From Deinococcus ficus (GTDB lineage: Bacteria; Deinococcota; Deinococci; Deinococcales; Deinococcaceae), in the NCBI RefSeq assembly GCF_003444775.1, contig NZ_CP021082.1, positions 558,001 to 622,000 on the forward strand: DNA of 64,000 nt. Direction: 5' to 3'. This document shows, in pieces, positions 45,152-54,963 of the stretch. Under the pieces are notes generated by a model. It searched no databases. It saw nothing but the letters and a program-made list of their open reading frames with translations, and was not told where the DNA came from. Positions within the stretch are counted from its first letter, which is position 1. Each line of letters opens with the position of its first letter. Position numbers and translations under genes: made by a program.

Positions 45152-45244
45152 GCGTGCCAGGGTAGGAAGGGGGCTGCCGGAAGCACTTGTAAAAACGCGA
45201 CGACTGGAGGGACCCGGCCTCAGGAGCGTCCTGCGCCGCTTGAG

Positions 45245-45266
45245 GGGCGGCCTGAGCGGGCCGCCC
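45245..45266. terminator. Possible terminator hairpin after the cupin gene
   Basis: GGGCGGCC and GGCCGCCC form an 8-base all-GC stem with a 6-base loop, 180 bases beyond the cupin stop. No T run. Confidence 0.35.
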
Positions 45267-45444
45267 AGGTCGCCTGCACGCCCCCTGGACCCGTCGGACC
45301 CTGCTCCCGACAGGCGGCCCGCCCACCTTGAGGGGAAGCAGGGTCAGGCCACGTCCATCGCCGGTCCCGGGGGCTGGGTTGCCGAGAAAGAGGACGTCGC
45401 GCCGGTCAGACTGCTGCCGCTCATGCACCGGCAAGGACGGTGGG

Positions 45445-45768
45445 TTAGTCCACGATGAACAGCAGGGCTCCGCACGGCGTCGAGGACCGGTGCGCCTCGG
45501 CCTCGTCACCCACCTGGTAGCTCATCCCCGGCGTCAGGGTGAACACGCGCCCGTCCTCCAGTTCCGTGTCCAGCTGACCGCGCAGCACCAGCAGGATGTG
45601 GCCCTTCCGGCACCAGTGGTCCGCCAGGTACCCCGCGGTGTACTCCACCTGACGCACCCGGACCGCCCCGAAATGCCGGGTGCGCCAGCGCGCCACGCCG
45701 CGTTCACCGGCGTGAACCGTCTCCTCGACCAGGGACCAGTCGGTCGTGCCGAACGGGATGTCATGCAT
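45445..45768 (-). CDS. DHCW-motif cupin fold protein
   Basis: The product is a 107-residue single-domain cupin. The name-giving segment reads ADHWCRKGHILLVLRG, in which the His/Cys/His residues would form a metal site. The ATG at 45768 is preferred over one two codons earlier because AGGAG directly abuts the earlier one. It lies downstream of the PAS-AraC regulator on the same strand. The substrate of this family is not established. Confidence 0.85.
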   Translation of the reverse strand: MHDIPFGTTDWSLVEETVHAGERGVARWRTRHFGAVRVRQVEYTAGYLADHWCRKGHILLVLRGQLDTELEDGRVFTLTPGMSYQVGDEAEAHRSSTPCGALLFIVD

Positions 45769-45836
45769 CTGCATCTCCTGAGCGTACCCCGGTGGTGCGT
45801 GTGGCGGGCGGACGCCCTGACCGGGGTACCGGGCCG

Positions 45837-46580
45837 TCAGGGTGCGTTCAGGACGCGGGCCCGGTAGGCCTGCGGGGTGATGCCTGTCACCGCCCGGAAC
45901 TTCCGCGCGAAGGCGCTGTGATCGGTGTACCCGCACGAATGGGCAATGTCGGAGATGGACCGGCCGGGGTCCCGGAGGAGCGCCACGGCGGCGTCGAGCC
46001 GCACCTTGATCAGGAACTGCTGGGGGGTGACGTGGCAGACCCGCCTCATCAGCCGCTCGAAACCGTCCTGGGATAACCCGGCGCGGGCGGCGAGGGACGG
46101 GACGCGCAGGGGCTCCCCGTAGTGCGCGTGCATGTACGCGAGCGCTTCGGCCACCCGGGTGAACTCCTCGTGCCGTTCCACGGAGGCGGGCACGTCCCTG
46201 GAGACGCCCACGAGTCCCACCACGTCGTTCTCCGCGTTGCGCAGGGGAATCTTGTGGGTCAGGCACCAGATCGCCTCGCCCCGCGGGCCGAAGTACATCT
46301 CGAGCACGTCCCGCAGTTCCCGGCCTTCGCGCAGGGTGCGCACGTCCTGCTCGTTGGAGCGCACCCCCGGCTCGCCGGTGAAGACTTCCGCGGCGGTGCG
46401 GCCCAGCACGTCGCGCTTGTGCCGCGCCCCGCTGCGGCGCCGCACGGTGTCGTTCACGCTGACGTACCGGCCCCCGAGGTCCTTGACGTAGAACATCAGG
46501 TCGGGCGCCCCGTCGAGCAGGGTCTCCAGCGGCCAGCTGCCGTCCGGTGCGGGCCGCAGCCACTCCCTGAGGTCTTGCAT
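45837..46580 (-). CDS. PAS-domain AraC family transcriptional regulator
   Basis: The product is 247 residues. Residues about 20-130 are a PAS4-like sensor (LLDGAPDLMFYVKDLGGRYV, WCLTHKIPLRNAENDVVGLV). Residues about 145-247 carry two HTH motifs of AraC type (RVPSLAARAGLSQDGFERLM and ISDIAHSCGYTDHSAFARKF). The ATG at 46580 is preferred; the frame stays open upstream into the divergent EamA promoter region. It lies 68 bases upstream of the cupin gene and may control it and the divergent transporter. Confidence 0.87.
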   Translation of the reverse strand: MQDLREWLRPAPDGSWPLETLLDGAPDLMFYVKDLGGRYVSVNDTVRRRSGARHKRDVLGRTAAEVFTGEPGVRSNEQDVRTLREGRELRDVLEMYFGPRGEAIWCLTHKIPLRNAENDVVGLVGVSRDVPASVERHEEFTRVAEALAYMHAHYGEPLRVPSLAARAGLSQDGFERLMRRVCHVTPQQFLIKVRLDAAVALLRDPGRSISDIAHSCGYTDHSAFARKFRAVTGITPQAYRARVLNAP

Positions 46581-46687
46581 GACCCACTCTGCCACACCTG
46601 CACTGGCCGCAGAGGTGTGCTGAATTCCGCAGAAGCCCAGGCCGTTCTGATCAAGACGCCCCGCCGGGCGCCGCCTACCATGACCCC

Positions 46688-47596
46688 ATGTTGCGGGCCT
46701 CTTCCTTTCCTCCACCGGCGGCCGCTGACCGGGGCGGCATCGGTCTGGCGCTGCTGTCGGCGGCGGCGTCCGGAACGCTGGGCCTGTGGGGGAAGCTGGC
46801 CCTGACCCTTCAGCTGTCCACGCCGGCCCTGCTCAGCTGGCGGTTCGGCCTGACCTCGGTGCTGCTGTTCGCCCTGGGCTTCGGGCGCCTGTCCCTTCGG
46901 CTGCGCGCCGAACTGCTGGTCCTCAGCGCGCTGTACGCCGCGTCGACCGTGCTGTTCTTCCTGGCCCTGGCGCGCATCTCTGCCGGAACGGCCGCCCTGC
47001 TCGTGTACGTCGCGCCCGCCTTCGTGATTCTGTACGGCGCACTGGCCGGCGTTCGTCCGACCCGCGGGCAGGGCGGGGCGCTGCTGTGCACCCTGGCGGG
47101 GCTCGGGGTGGTCGTGGGGCTCCCCGGCGCCGGTGACGGGGACAGCGCCGGCCTGCTGCTGGGCGGAGCGAGCGGGGCCCTGTACGGCGGGTACCTGTAC
47201 GCCAGTGGCCGCCTGGCCCGCACCGCCTCGCCCCTGACCGTGACGGCGCACGTCTCGCTGGTGTGTGCGGCCACCTTCGTGGTTCTGGGCGGCGTGACCG
47301 CCCAGCTGGCCGTCCCGCACCACCCCGCGCAGTGGGGGGTCATCCTGGCCATGCTGCTGATCCCGACCCTGGTCGCCCTGCCGGCCCTCTCGGAAGCGGT
47401 GCGGCGCATCGGTCCGGCTCGGGTCAGTCTGCTCACCACCACCGACCCCCTGTGGGCGGCGCTGTTCGCCCTGCTGTTTCTCGGGGAGGACGTGCACCTC
47501 ACCCAGGTGGTGGGCGGCGCCCTCATTCTCGCGGGGGCCGCGTTCGCCCAGCGGTCCCCGGCCACCACTGCGCCTGAGTCTTCAGGCCAGCCTTGA
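46688..47596 (+). CDS. EamA/DMT family transporter
   Basis: The product is 302 residues with ten predicted helices in two EamA repeats. The first repeat has STPALLSWRFGLTSVLLFAL and ALARISAGTAALLVYVAPAF; the second ends in LLTTTDPLWAALFALLFLGE and a short hydrophobic helix. The family exports metabolites or amino acids. It is divergent from the PAS-AraC gene, with 107 bases between them. Confidence 0.87.
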   Translation: MLRASSFPPPAAADRGGIGLALLSAAASGTLGLWGKLALTLQLSTPALLSWRFGLTSVLLFALGFGRLSLRLRAELLVLSALYAASTVLFFLALARISAGTAALLVYVAPAFVILYGALAGVRPTRGQGGALLCTLAGLGVVVGLPGAGDGDSAGLLLGGASGALYGGYLYASGRLARTASPLTVTAHVSLVCAATFVVLGGVTAQLAVPHHPAQWGVILAMLLIPTLVALPALSEAVRRIGPARVSLLTTTDPLWAALFALLFLGEDVHLTQVVGGALILAGAAFAQRSPATTAPESSGQP

Positions 47597-47781
47597 GCAT
47601 CAAGCTTTCTCTTCGGGTGCGGGCCGACCCGCTGCCCAGCACCCGGGAGTGCGGCGGCTTCCCCAAGCCCGCCCTTCATCGCATGGAGGACCCCCTGCCC
47701 GTCACAATCGACCTGTGACCGGCCTGCCTGACCGCGGAAGGGACCGCGGGGTCAGGCCCGCATGAGACCCAAGGAGACTTT

Positions 47782-48603
47782 ATGACGAACAGTGCATCCC
47801 GCCGCTTCGAAGGCCGCGTCGTTCTCGTGACCGGTGCCGGGGGCGGCATCGGAAGGGCCGTGGCGGAACGCTTCGCCCTTGAAGGGGCCCAGGTGGCCGT
47901 CAACGACGTGAAGGAAGACGCGGTGCAGGTGGTGGTGGACGGCATCACCGCGGCGGGCGGCCGGGCCCTGGCGGTGCCGGCGGACGTCTCGGACGCCGCG
48001 CAGGTGAACGCCATGTTCGAGCAGGTCGAGGCGACCTTCGGGTACGTGGACGTGCTGTACAACAACGCCGGACTGATCGACACCGCCCGGCACTTCCTGG
48101 AGGCGGACGAGGCGTGGTGGGACCGGATCATCCAGGTGAACCTGAAAAGCGTGTTCCTGTGCTCCCACCGCGCGGCGCGGGTGATGGCGCGGCGGCGCCG
48201 GGGCGTCATCATCAGCACGTCGTCCGGCGGCGCCACCCGCGCTCACCGGGGCAACGTCGCGTACGACGCGACCAAGGGCGGGATTGAGGCCATGACCCGC
48301 GCCATGGCGCTGGACCTCGCCCCCTACGGCATTCGCGTGAACGGTGTGGTGCCGGGCTTCATCAACACGTACGGCCTGACGGACGACGAGCTGCGCGTGC
48401 GCGAGCGCACCGTCCCCCTGGGCCGGTACGGCGTGGCCGAGGACATGACCGGGGCGGCACTTTACCTGGCGTCGGACGACGCGGCGTACGTCACCGGGCA
48501 GTTCATCTCGGTGGACGGGGGCGTGCTGGTGCAGCAGCGCTCGGCGAACGTGGACACCTTCCCCGTCGAGGGGTTCCCTGCCGTGGACGCGGACCTCGAA
48601 TGA
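47782..48603 (+). CDS. SDR family NAD(P)-dependent oxidoreductase
   Basis: The product is 273 residues of classical short-chain type: VTGAGGGIGRAVAERFA (cofactor loop), LYNNAGLID, Ser in IISTSSGGA and YDATKGG (Tyr-x-x-x-Lys). AAGGAG precedes the ATG. Its stop overlaps the start of the FAD-oxidoreductase gene (ATGA), so the two probably act in one pathway, oxidising an alcohol and an amine or amino acid. Confidence 0.9.
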   Translation: MTNSASRRFEGRVVLVTGAGGGIGRAVAERFALEGAQVAVNDVKEDAVQVVVDGITAAGGRALAVPADVSDAAQVNAMFEQVEATFGYVDVLYNNAGLIDTARHFLEADEAWWDRIIQVNLKSVFLCSHRAARVMARRRRGVIISTSSGGATRAHRGNVAYDATKGGIEAMTRAMALDLAPYGIRVNGVVPGFINTYGLTDDELRVRERTVPLGRYGVAEDMTGAALYLASDDAAYVTGQFISVDGGVLVQQRSANVDTFPVEGFPAVDADLE

Positions 48604-49724
48604 CCGCCCCGGCAGCCGCGGACGTGGCCGTCATCGGGGCCGGCGTCATCGGCGCCGCCTGCGCGTGGCGCCTCGCCGAACGGGGCCTGAAGGTGCTGGT
48701 GGTCGAGCAGGGCCGGCCGGCCGGCGGGTCCACCGGCAAAAGCGCCGCCGGCGTGCGGGCACAGTTCACCACCCCGACCAACATCCTGCTGTCCAGGCAC
48801 AGCATCGAGGAGTACGCCAGCATGCCCGAGTCGGGCTACCACCCGGGCGGGTACCTGCTGCTGGTCCCGGACACCCAGTGGACCGCCCACCAGGAGGCCG
48901 TGAGGCTGCAGCGCCAGCTGGGCGTGCCCACGGAGCAGCTCACACCCGCACAGGCCCAGGCTCACGTGACTTTCGACCCGGGCGGTGTGGGCGGCTGCAC
49001 GTACTGCGGGACCGACGGGTACGTGGACGCCCACGGACTGACGATGGCGTACGTCGCCCGGGCCAGGCAGGCCGGCGCGCGCTTTCAGCTGGACACCGCG
49101 GTGACCGGCCTCCGGCGCGCTGCGGGCGTCTGGCAGCTCCGCACCACGGCGGGGGCGGTGGAGGCGCCGCTGCTCGTCAATGCGGGGGGCGCCTGGGCCG
49201 GCGAAGTGGGCGCGCTGGCCGGCCTGACCATTCCCGTCCGGCCGGCGCGGCGGATGGTGTTCACGACCGGGCCCCTCCCACTTCCCCGCCCCCTGCCGAT
49301 GATCTTCGACCTGGGCAGCGGCGTGTGGCTGCGCTCCGAGGGCGAGCGCCTCATCCTGGGCCGCGCCGACCCGGCCGACGTGGGGTGGAGGGATGGCATG
49401 GACTGGACGTGGCTGGAACCGACCCTTGAAGCCGCCATGGCGCGCTTTCCGTGGCTGGCCGAGGCCACCCTGGACCGCCGGGCCAGCTGGTGGGGGTACT
49501 ACGAGGTGACCCCGGACCATCAGGCCATCGTGGGCCGCCTCCCGGGAGCCGACGGGTGGCTGAACGCCTGCGGGTTCTCCGGACATGGCGTGATGCAGGC
49601 CGCCGCGGTCGCCCGCGTGATCGCACAGGAGGTGATGGGCGAACCCCCGTTCATCGACGTGACCCCGTTGAACTACGACCGCTTTGCCCGTGTGCCCGCG
49701 GCCACCGCCGACATTCAGGTGTGA
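48600..49724 (+). CDS. FAD-dependent oxidoreductase (DAO/sarcosine oxidase-like)
   Basis: The product is a 374-residue flavoenzyme. The FAD-binding N-terminus reads VAVIGAGVIGAACAWRLAER, followed by AAGVRAQFTTPTN. The second conserved strand is APLLVNAGGAWAGEVGAL and the C-terminal FAD loop is NACGFSGHGVMQAAAVARV. The family oxidises amines such as sarcosine, glycine or D-amino acids. It is coupled to the SDR gene. Confidence 0.9.
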   Translation: MTAPAAADVAVIGAGVIGAACAWRLAERGLKVLVVEQGRPAGGSTGKSAAGVRAQFTTPTNILLSRHSIEEYASMPESGYHPGGYLLLVPDTQWTAHQEAVRLQRQLGVPTEQLTPAQAQAHVTFDPGGVGGCTYCGTDGYVDAHGLTMAYVARARQAGARFQLDTAVTGLRRAAGVWQLRTTAGAVEAPLLVNAGGAWAGEVGALAGLTIPVRPARRMVFTTGPLPLPRPLPMIFDLGSGVWLRSEGERLILGRADPADVGWRDGMDWTWLEPTLEAAMARFPWLAEATLDRRASWWGYYEVTPDHQAIVGRLPGADGWLNACGFSGHGVMQAAAVARVIAQEVMGEPPFIDVTPLNYDRFARVPAATADIQV

Positions 49725-49859
49725 GCTGCCTCTGGGAGCATTCCAGCCCGAACGTGGTGCTGGGCCGCGTCCCGCTGAACGGCAGGAGGACTCCCTGAGG
49801 GGAGGTGGGCCCCGGCGTCCAGACCTGTGACCGCGCCGCCGCGTTACCATGGGGGCTTG

Positions 49860-50912
49860 ATGTCCGACCGCCCACCGTGCTGCCTGCCGCCAGCTGAGCA
49901 CATCCGTCAATTGCAGCACGTCTACGGCGACCTCAGCCCAGCCTTTGTCGCCGAGGAACTGCTATGCACCCTGGACGTGGCCGCGGAGCACCTGTACGGT
50001 GGCCGCGCCGCGCAGCACAGCTGGGTCCGCCTTACCGACCTGGCCAGCGTGGCCGAAGTGCCTCTCGCCAGCCTGAAACGCTGGATGCGCCGTCATCACG
50101 TCCCCTTGATTCAGAACGGGCGCCGGGGCCGGACCACGCCCCTGCTCGTCCACCTCGACGATGCCCGCCGGTACCTTGCCCTGCACCGGCCTCGGTCGCC
50201 CTGGCGAGACTTTCCCAACGTCGATTACCTCCCCCGGACCGCCCTGGACGACCTGCCCGCCATACAGGAGGGGCTGACCTCCCGCGCGCCGGCCGTGGAC
50301 GTGGACTGGCACCTGGCCCGGCGCGCGGCCTGGCCCATGACCGCGGAGCGCCTGGCCGACGCGGTCTTCGGCAGCCGTTCCGCGGACGCCCAGCGGCAGG
50401 CACGGAAGATGCTGCGGGTGTGGGAGCGGCAGGGGCGGGTCGTGTGTTACGCCCGCGGGCTGTACGACCTGATCCGTCCGGCGCTCGTCCTGGATCCGGC
50501 CGCGTACCACGGCCGGCCGTTGCGGCTGGCCGAAACGCGGCTGCTCCGCACGAACCATCCCGAACTCGCCCACTGGTCCTCGGCCGCATTGGGCGCAGCG
50601 TGGCGCGCCTACAGCACCCTCTACGGTGGGCAGCTCCTTCCCGTCCTGGACCGGGCAGAGCCGACCCTGCTGGAGTACCTGGTGGTCCGACAGGTGCGCC
50701 CGGACCGCGCGGACCTTCGCCTGGACGGTCAGTACGAGGAGTTGTGCCGGGAAGCGGCGCTGTATCGTCTGAGCCCGGCGCCTGCGGCTCAGGGAGACCA
50801 GGCGCCCGCCACGGCCGCGAACATCGACGCTGACCTGACCGACGAGGCGCCTGTCGTGCGGCCCCGCCGGACGGCGCCGGGCACCCCGAACGGCCGCGGC
50901 TCGCCAGCCTGA
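49860..50912 (+). CDS. Hypothetical protein with N-terminal excisionase/MerR-like HTH
   Basis: The product is 350 residues. Residues about 60-110 resemble a MerR-like DNA-binding motif (VRLTDLASVAEVPLASLKRW, then HHVPLIQ and HLDDARRYLALH). The middle (RQARKMLRVWERQGRVV) looks like a second winged helix. The C-terminal tail is low-complexity and basic (RPRRTAPGTPNGRGSP). The ATG at 49860 is chosen over the frame-open position upstream because coding character begins there. I do not recognise a family; it could be a Deinococcus-specific DNA-binding protein. Confidence 0.6.
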   Translation: MSDRPPCCLPPAEHIRQLQHVYGDLSPAFVAEELLCTLDVAAEHLYGGRAAQHSWVRLTDLASVAEVPLASLKRWMRRHHVPLIQNGRRGRTTPLLVHLDDARRYLALHRPRSPWRDFPNVDYLPRTALDDLPAIQEGLTSRAPAVDVDWHLARRAAWPMTAERLADAVFGSRSADAQRQARKMLRVWERQGRVVCYARGLYDLIRPALVLDPAAYHGRPLRLAETRLLRTNHPELAHWSSAALGAAWRAYSTLYGGQLLPVLDRAEPTLLEYLVVRQVRPDRADLRLDGQYEELCREAALYRLSPAPAAQGDQAPATAANIDADLTDEAPVVRPRRTAPGTPNGRGSPA

Positions 50913-50995
50913 CCGGCCGGAACAGGGCGCCCCTCAGCTCTGACGCGGAAGACCGGGTCAGGCCTGTCCGCCCGAGGTCCCTGACGCATTCACGT

Positions 50996-51035
50996 GCAGG
51001 AGGCATTCCGAACCCATGGCCCGGATGCCTCCTGC
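50996..51035. terminator. Hairpin after the HTH-protein gene
   Basis: GCAGGAGGCAT and ATGCCTCCTGC form a perfect 11-base stem around an 18-base loop, 83 bases beyond the stop. No T run follows. Confidence 0.5.
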
Positions 51036-51099
51036 GCCGCGCGTCAGGAGCGCCCGGGCGTCAGCTGCACGGCTTCAGATTGGCCGGCTGAGAGAAGCA

Positions 51100-51140
51100 G
51101 CCAACTCAAGGGGACACGGGTGGCGTCCCCTTGAGTTGGC
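51100..51140. terminator. Strong hairpin ending the surface operon
   Basis: A 16-base perfect stem (CCAACTCAAGGGGAC and its complement, plus a closing G-C pair) with a 9-base loop lies 59 bases beyond the end of the minus-strand 1254-residue gene. It probably ends that operon and blocks read-through from the convergent gene. Confidence 0.7.
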
Positions 51141-51198
51141 GTTCTGGTCCGCGGGCTTACATTCCTGCCGCTGTGTGCGGACCTCCCGTTCTGCTTCC

Positions 51199-54100
51199 TT
51201 ACTGGATGGTGGTGCGGAAGACGACCGAGCCCGTGGCGCCAGGAGCCACCGATCCGACGTTCAGCTGAAGGCGGGTGGGGCTCAGGGTGCCCGCGTCGTC
51301 TCCCGCGGCGGAGGTCAGCAGTGTGGAGGTACTGCCGACCGTCCAGCTCAGACCGCGGCCACTGGCGAAGCCACTCTGGAGGGCCGTGCTGTTGGCCGGG
51401 ACGTTGTCGATGATCACCAGGTCGGTGGCGGTGTCGACGCCCACGTTCACGTAGTCGATCTTGTATTCCAGGACGTCGCCCGGCTTCCCGACCACATTCA
51501 CGCCGTACGTGCCGGTACAGGCCGCGCCCGGCGCGATGGGACCACAATTGCGCACCGATTTGGTCAGGTTGACGAGCGGCGTCCCGGTGACGGTCGTGAT
51601 CAGACTGAACTCACTGGTGGAGCCTGTGGGCGCGGCGGTGCAGGTGGCGCTGCTCAGGCACGTGGCGGTGGCCGTGAGTTTCGTGCCGAGCTGGACGCCC
51701 GCCAGGCTGGTCAGCGGCACGACGAAGGTGAAGCGGTTGGTGGTGTCGGTTCCGGCATTGACGTCCGTGTACGTGCCGGTACCGGCGTTGGTGTCGCTGA
51801 ACGTGCCGCTGGCCCCTTCGGTCAGGCTGACCAGGTAGGTTTTGCCCTCGCCGAAGTTGCTGGGATCGGGCGCCGCCACGAACAGTTCGATAAGGACGCC
51901 GGGGCGCGCAAAGCCGCTCAGGGTCAGGTTCTTGCCGGCAGCGTCGATCACGGCGCCACTGAAGACCGGGAAGTTCAGCAGGGCGTTCCCGCCGGTGTCC
52001 ACGTCCCCGGCGTCGTTGCGGGTCACGAAGGGACTGGTGCCCACCGCCTGACTGTCGGCGGCGCTGGCCAGGTCGATGCCGATGCCGCTGTTGTCGAAGA
52101 TGCTGTTCTGCGTGAGGGTGTTGCCGGTGGCGTCGGGCAGCGTTCCGTTCGACGCGGTGACCAGTACGCCGGCCCCCCGGTTGGCGGTGATGATGTTCCG
52201 CCGGATCGTGTTGCCCGTGCCGAAGAGGCGGATGCCGGGGTTTTCCAGGTTGGCGCCGGTGCCCAGGCCGTTGCTGAGGACCGTGTTGTTCTCGATGGTG
52301 TTGCTGCCCTGACCTCCGTAGCTGTCGATGCCCACCCCTTCGTTGTTCACGATGAGGTTGCCGCGGACGGTGTGGCTGCCGGATCCTGCGCCTTCGAGGT
52401 CCACGCCATCGAGGTTGCTGTTGCCGATCCCGTTGCCGCGGATCTCGTTGCGGACCACCAGCCAGCCGGTCGAGCCCGCTTCCAGGCCGATGCCCTTGCC
52501 GGCGGAGCAGCCCATCAGGTTGTCCTGCACGGTGCCGTTGTCGCCCCCGATGGCACGGATGTTGTCCCCCAGGCCGGTGGCCGCGGTGGTGCCGGTCCGG
52601 CAGTCGAAGGTGGGGCGGGTCGCGGCGATGCCCAGGAAGTTCCGCTCGATCAGCGTGTTCTGTGCGGAAGCGCCGATGCGGATGTTGGCGCTGGTGTTGG
52701 TGTTGGCGGCTGTGCCGAAGCCGGTGATGCTCAGGCCCCGCACGGTGGTGTTGCTGGCCTGCAGGTCCAGGCCGGTGGCGAAGGCCGCGGTTGTTCCGGC
52801 GCCGGTGAGCTGCACGTCGGGACGGTTCTGGACCGGCAGGGCCAGGGCGTCGACACCGACCGTGCCGCCGGTGCCCAGGGTGCCGGGGTTGCTGTCGCCG
52901 ACGTTGGCGGTCTGGGTGAGGCCGCTGATGACGGTGTAGCTGTCGGTGACGGCGGGCAGCAGGCTGGCGGGCGTGATGACGGCCACCCCGGCGGTGAGCT
53001 GACTGGGCAGGCCGCTGCGCAGGCCGGGCCGGGCCACGCCGTCGGAGATCATGAAGATGGACGTTTCCGTACCGGCCGTCTGGCCGACCTGGGCCAGCCC
53101 CGTGTTGGTCAGGGCGTTGCTGTTCAGGATGAACTGCCGCAGGCTGCCCTGTCCGGCGTCGCGGGTGCTGACCACCGTATCGAAGTTGAACCCGAAGTCC
53201 AGGGTGGTGACGGCCGCCGTGTTCACGGCCGTGACCGCGCCCACCGACTGCGCCGCCGTGGTGGAGGTGTTCAGGGTGTTCAGGGCCGCGCTGCTGGTGT
53301 TCGCCGCGGCGTCCACCAGTTGGGGGTTTTCGCCGCCGACCCGGTTGACGTCGTCGGCGCCGCCGCTGGTGCGGAAGGTCTGCACGGCCAGGGGTGTGGT
53401 GGCGCCCGCGTTCAGGGCGCGGGATGACGTCACGGTGCTGTTCACGACCCGCACGACGTAGCTGCCGGCAGCCGTCTGGAACGTGTACGCTCCGTTCGCA
53501 TCGGTGGTGGTGGCCGCCACGAAGGCGCCGGCGGCCGTGTAGAGCTCGACCCGGACCCCGGGCCGGGCCACCCCGGCGGCGCCCGCGCGGCTGCGGCCCG
53601 CGCCGCCGCCGTAGTTGACGTCTTCGAAGACCACGCCGCCGATGCCGGGCGCGCCGACGGTGGTGACGCTGGTTGCCAGCACGTCGGTGGTCATCGTCTG
53701 GGCGACGCTGCCGCTCAGGTTCGTGGTGAAGGCTGTCCAACCGGTGGTCGTGCCCACGGACGGCGGGTAGGTGGCACTGGCGTCCACGTTGTCGGTGCTG
53801 ATCGTGCCGGAGACCGCCTGGTTGGTGAAGGTCCCGGCGACTGTCCGGACTACCGTCGTGGGAATGCTGATCACCACCGTGCCGCCCGCCGGCAGCGTCA
53901 CCCCGCTGGCCAGCAGGCCGGTCTGGGTCGTGCCGTTGTAGGTGGTGTTGGCGGCACTGGCGGTGACCGTGCCGTTGACGGTCACTGTGAGCGGCCCTTT
54001 GAAGGTGACGTCCGCCGGCAGGGCGTCGGTGACCTGGAAGTTGGTGGCGGGGGCGTTGCCGGTGTTGGCGTAGGTGACGGTGTACGTCACGGTGTCGTCC

Positions 54101-54963
54101 GTGCCGACCCGGCCGTCATTGTTGACGTCGGTCGTCAGCCGGGCCGCCTTGTAGCCGTTCAGGACGCTGGTGGTGACCACACTGGGGCTGATCTGGAATG
54201 AAAAGGCGTTCAGGCGGGCGCAGGCGACGCCGCTGCAGACCTGGGCGCCGGCGGTGGAGCCGGTGATCAGCGTGAAGGTGCCCGGGTTGGTGTAGACCGC
54301 CGAGGCCTTGTTGGTGTCTGCCGTACTGATGCCGGCCAGCGCGGCTGAGGTCCTGGACCGGTACCGGGCGTTGGCCGCCCCGGCATTGATGGGGGTGATG
54401 GGGTCGAGGTTGGTGGTCGCGGCCAGGCCCGTGCGGGCGGCCCCGTCGAATTCGTTGAATTCGCGCAGGCCGTTGGTGGCCCCGTCACCGTCCACGTCGA
54501 AGGCGGTGATAAAGACCGTGCCGTCGGCCGCCTGGACGGTCGACGTCCCCGGGGTGACGAACTGGAAACTGAACGAGGCGTAGCCGTCCGTATTGACGGG
54601 CGTGGAGGTCACGTCCGTGGTGGGCGCGAAGAACGACGCACCGATATTGGTGCCGCTGTCGTCGTCGAGCGCGCCGGAGAGTCGGGCGTTGCCGCTCAGC
54701 GCGGTCACGGTGACCAGCACGTCACGTTGCAGCGGATTGCTCGAGGCGAGCGGCGCATTGGCGCTGTCCACCACCACGTTGCGGAACCGGCACACACTGC
54801 CGACCGTTGTGGCGCAGGCGCCGCCCGCGCTGCTGACGCCGTTTTGAAACACCAGGTTCAGGGTCGCGGCATGGGACACGCCGCTGACGCTGAGCAGGGC
54901 CAGGAGCATGCCGATCAGCGGGACCTTCCCCAGACGCAGCCGCCGCAGCAGGGCCGGCATCAC
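51199..54963 (-). CDS. Large secreted beta-helix/DUF11 repeat protein
   Basis: The product is 1254 residues. Signal peptide MMPALLRRLRLGKVP...SHA. Residues about 280-380 are a DUF11-type repeat (TVTYTVTYANTGNAPATNFQ). About 450-520 is an SdrD-B-like strand domain (GIGGVVFEDVNYGGGAGRS). About 740-960 is a parallel beta-helix of Asn-rich coils (IRRNIITANRGAGVLV, NTIENNTVLSNG). The end has another DUF11-type repeat (VLEYKIDYVNVGVDTATDLV). No anchor motif is seen. It starts with GTG at 54963 or ATG at 54960. It is the last gene of the surface operon and is probably exposed outside the cell. Confidence 0.83.
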   Translation of the reverse strand: MMPALLRRLRLGKVPLIGMLLALLSVSGVSHAATLNLVFQNGVSSAGGACATTVGSVCRFRNVVVDSANAPLASSNPLQRDVLVTVTALSGNARLSGALDDDSGTNIGASFFAPTTDVTSTPVNTDGYASFSFQFVTPGTSTVQAADGTVFITAFDVDGDGATNGLREFNEFDGAARTGLAATTNLDPITPINAGAANARYRSRTSAALAGISTADTNKASAVYTNPGTFTLITGSTAGAQVCSGVACARLNAFSFQISPSVVTTSVLNGYKAARLTTDVNNDGRVGTDDTVTYTVTYANTGNAPATNFQVTDALPADVTFKGPLTVTVNGTVTASAANTTYNGTTQTGLLASGVTLPAGGTVVISIPTTVVRTVAGTFTNQAVSGTISTDNVDASATYPPSVGTTTGWTAFTTNLSGSVAQTMTTDVLATSVTTVGAPGIGGVVFEDVNYGGGAGRSRAGAAGVARPGVRVELYTAAGAFVAATTTDANGAYTFQTAAGSYVVRVVNSTVTSSRALNAGATTPLAVQTFRTSGGADDVNRVGGENPQLVDAAANTSSAALNTLNTSTTAAQSVGAVTAVNTAAVTTLDFGFNFDTVVSTRDAGQGSLRQFILNSNALTNTGLAQVGQTAGTETSIFMISDGVARPGLRSGLPSQLTAGVAVITPASLLPAVTDSYTVISGLTQTANVGDSNPGTLGTGGTVGVDALALPVQNRPDVQLTGAGTTAAFATGLDLQASNTTVRGLSITGFGTAANTNTSANIRIGASAQNTLIERNFLGIAATRPTFDCRTGTTAATGLGDNIRAIGGDNGTVQDNLMGCSAGKGIGLEAGSTGWLVVRNEIRGNGIGNSNLDGVDLEGAGSGSHTVRGNLIVNNEGVGIDSYGGQGSNTIENNTVLSNGLGTGANLENPGIRLFGTGNTIRRNIITANRGAGVLVTASNGTLPDATGNTLTQNSIFDNSGIGIDLASAADSQAVGTSPFVTRNDAGDVDTGGNALLNFPVFSGAVIDAAGKNLTLSGFARPGVLIELFVAAPDPSNFGEGKTYLVSLTEGASGTFSDTNAGTGTYTDVNAGTDTTNRFTFVVPLTSLAGVQLGTKLTATATCLSSATCTAAPTGSTSEFSLITTVTGTPLVNLTKSVRNCGPIAPGAACTGTYGVNVVGKPGDVLEYKIDYVNVGVDTATDLVIIDNVPANSTALQSGFASGRGLSWTVGSTSTLLTSAAGDDAGTLSPTRLQLNVGSVAPGATGSVVFRTTIQ

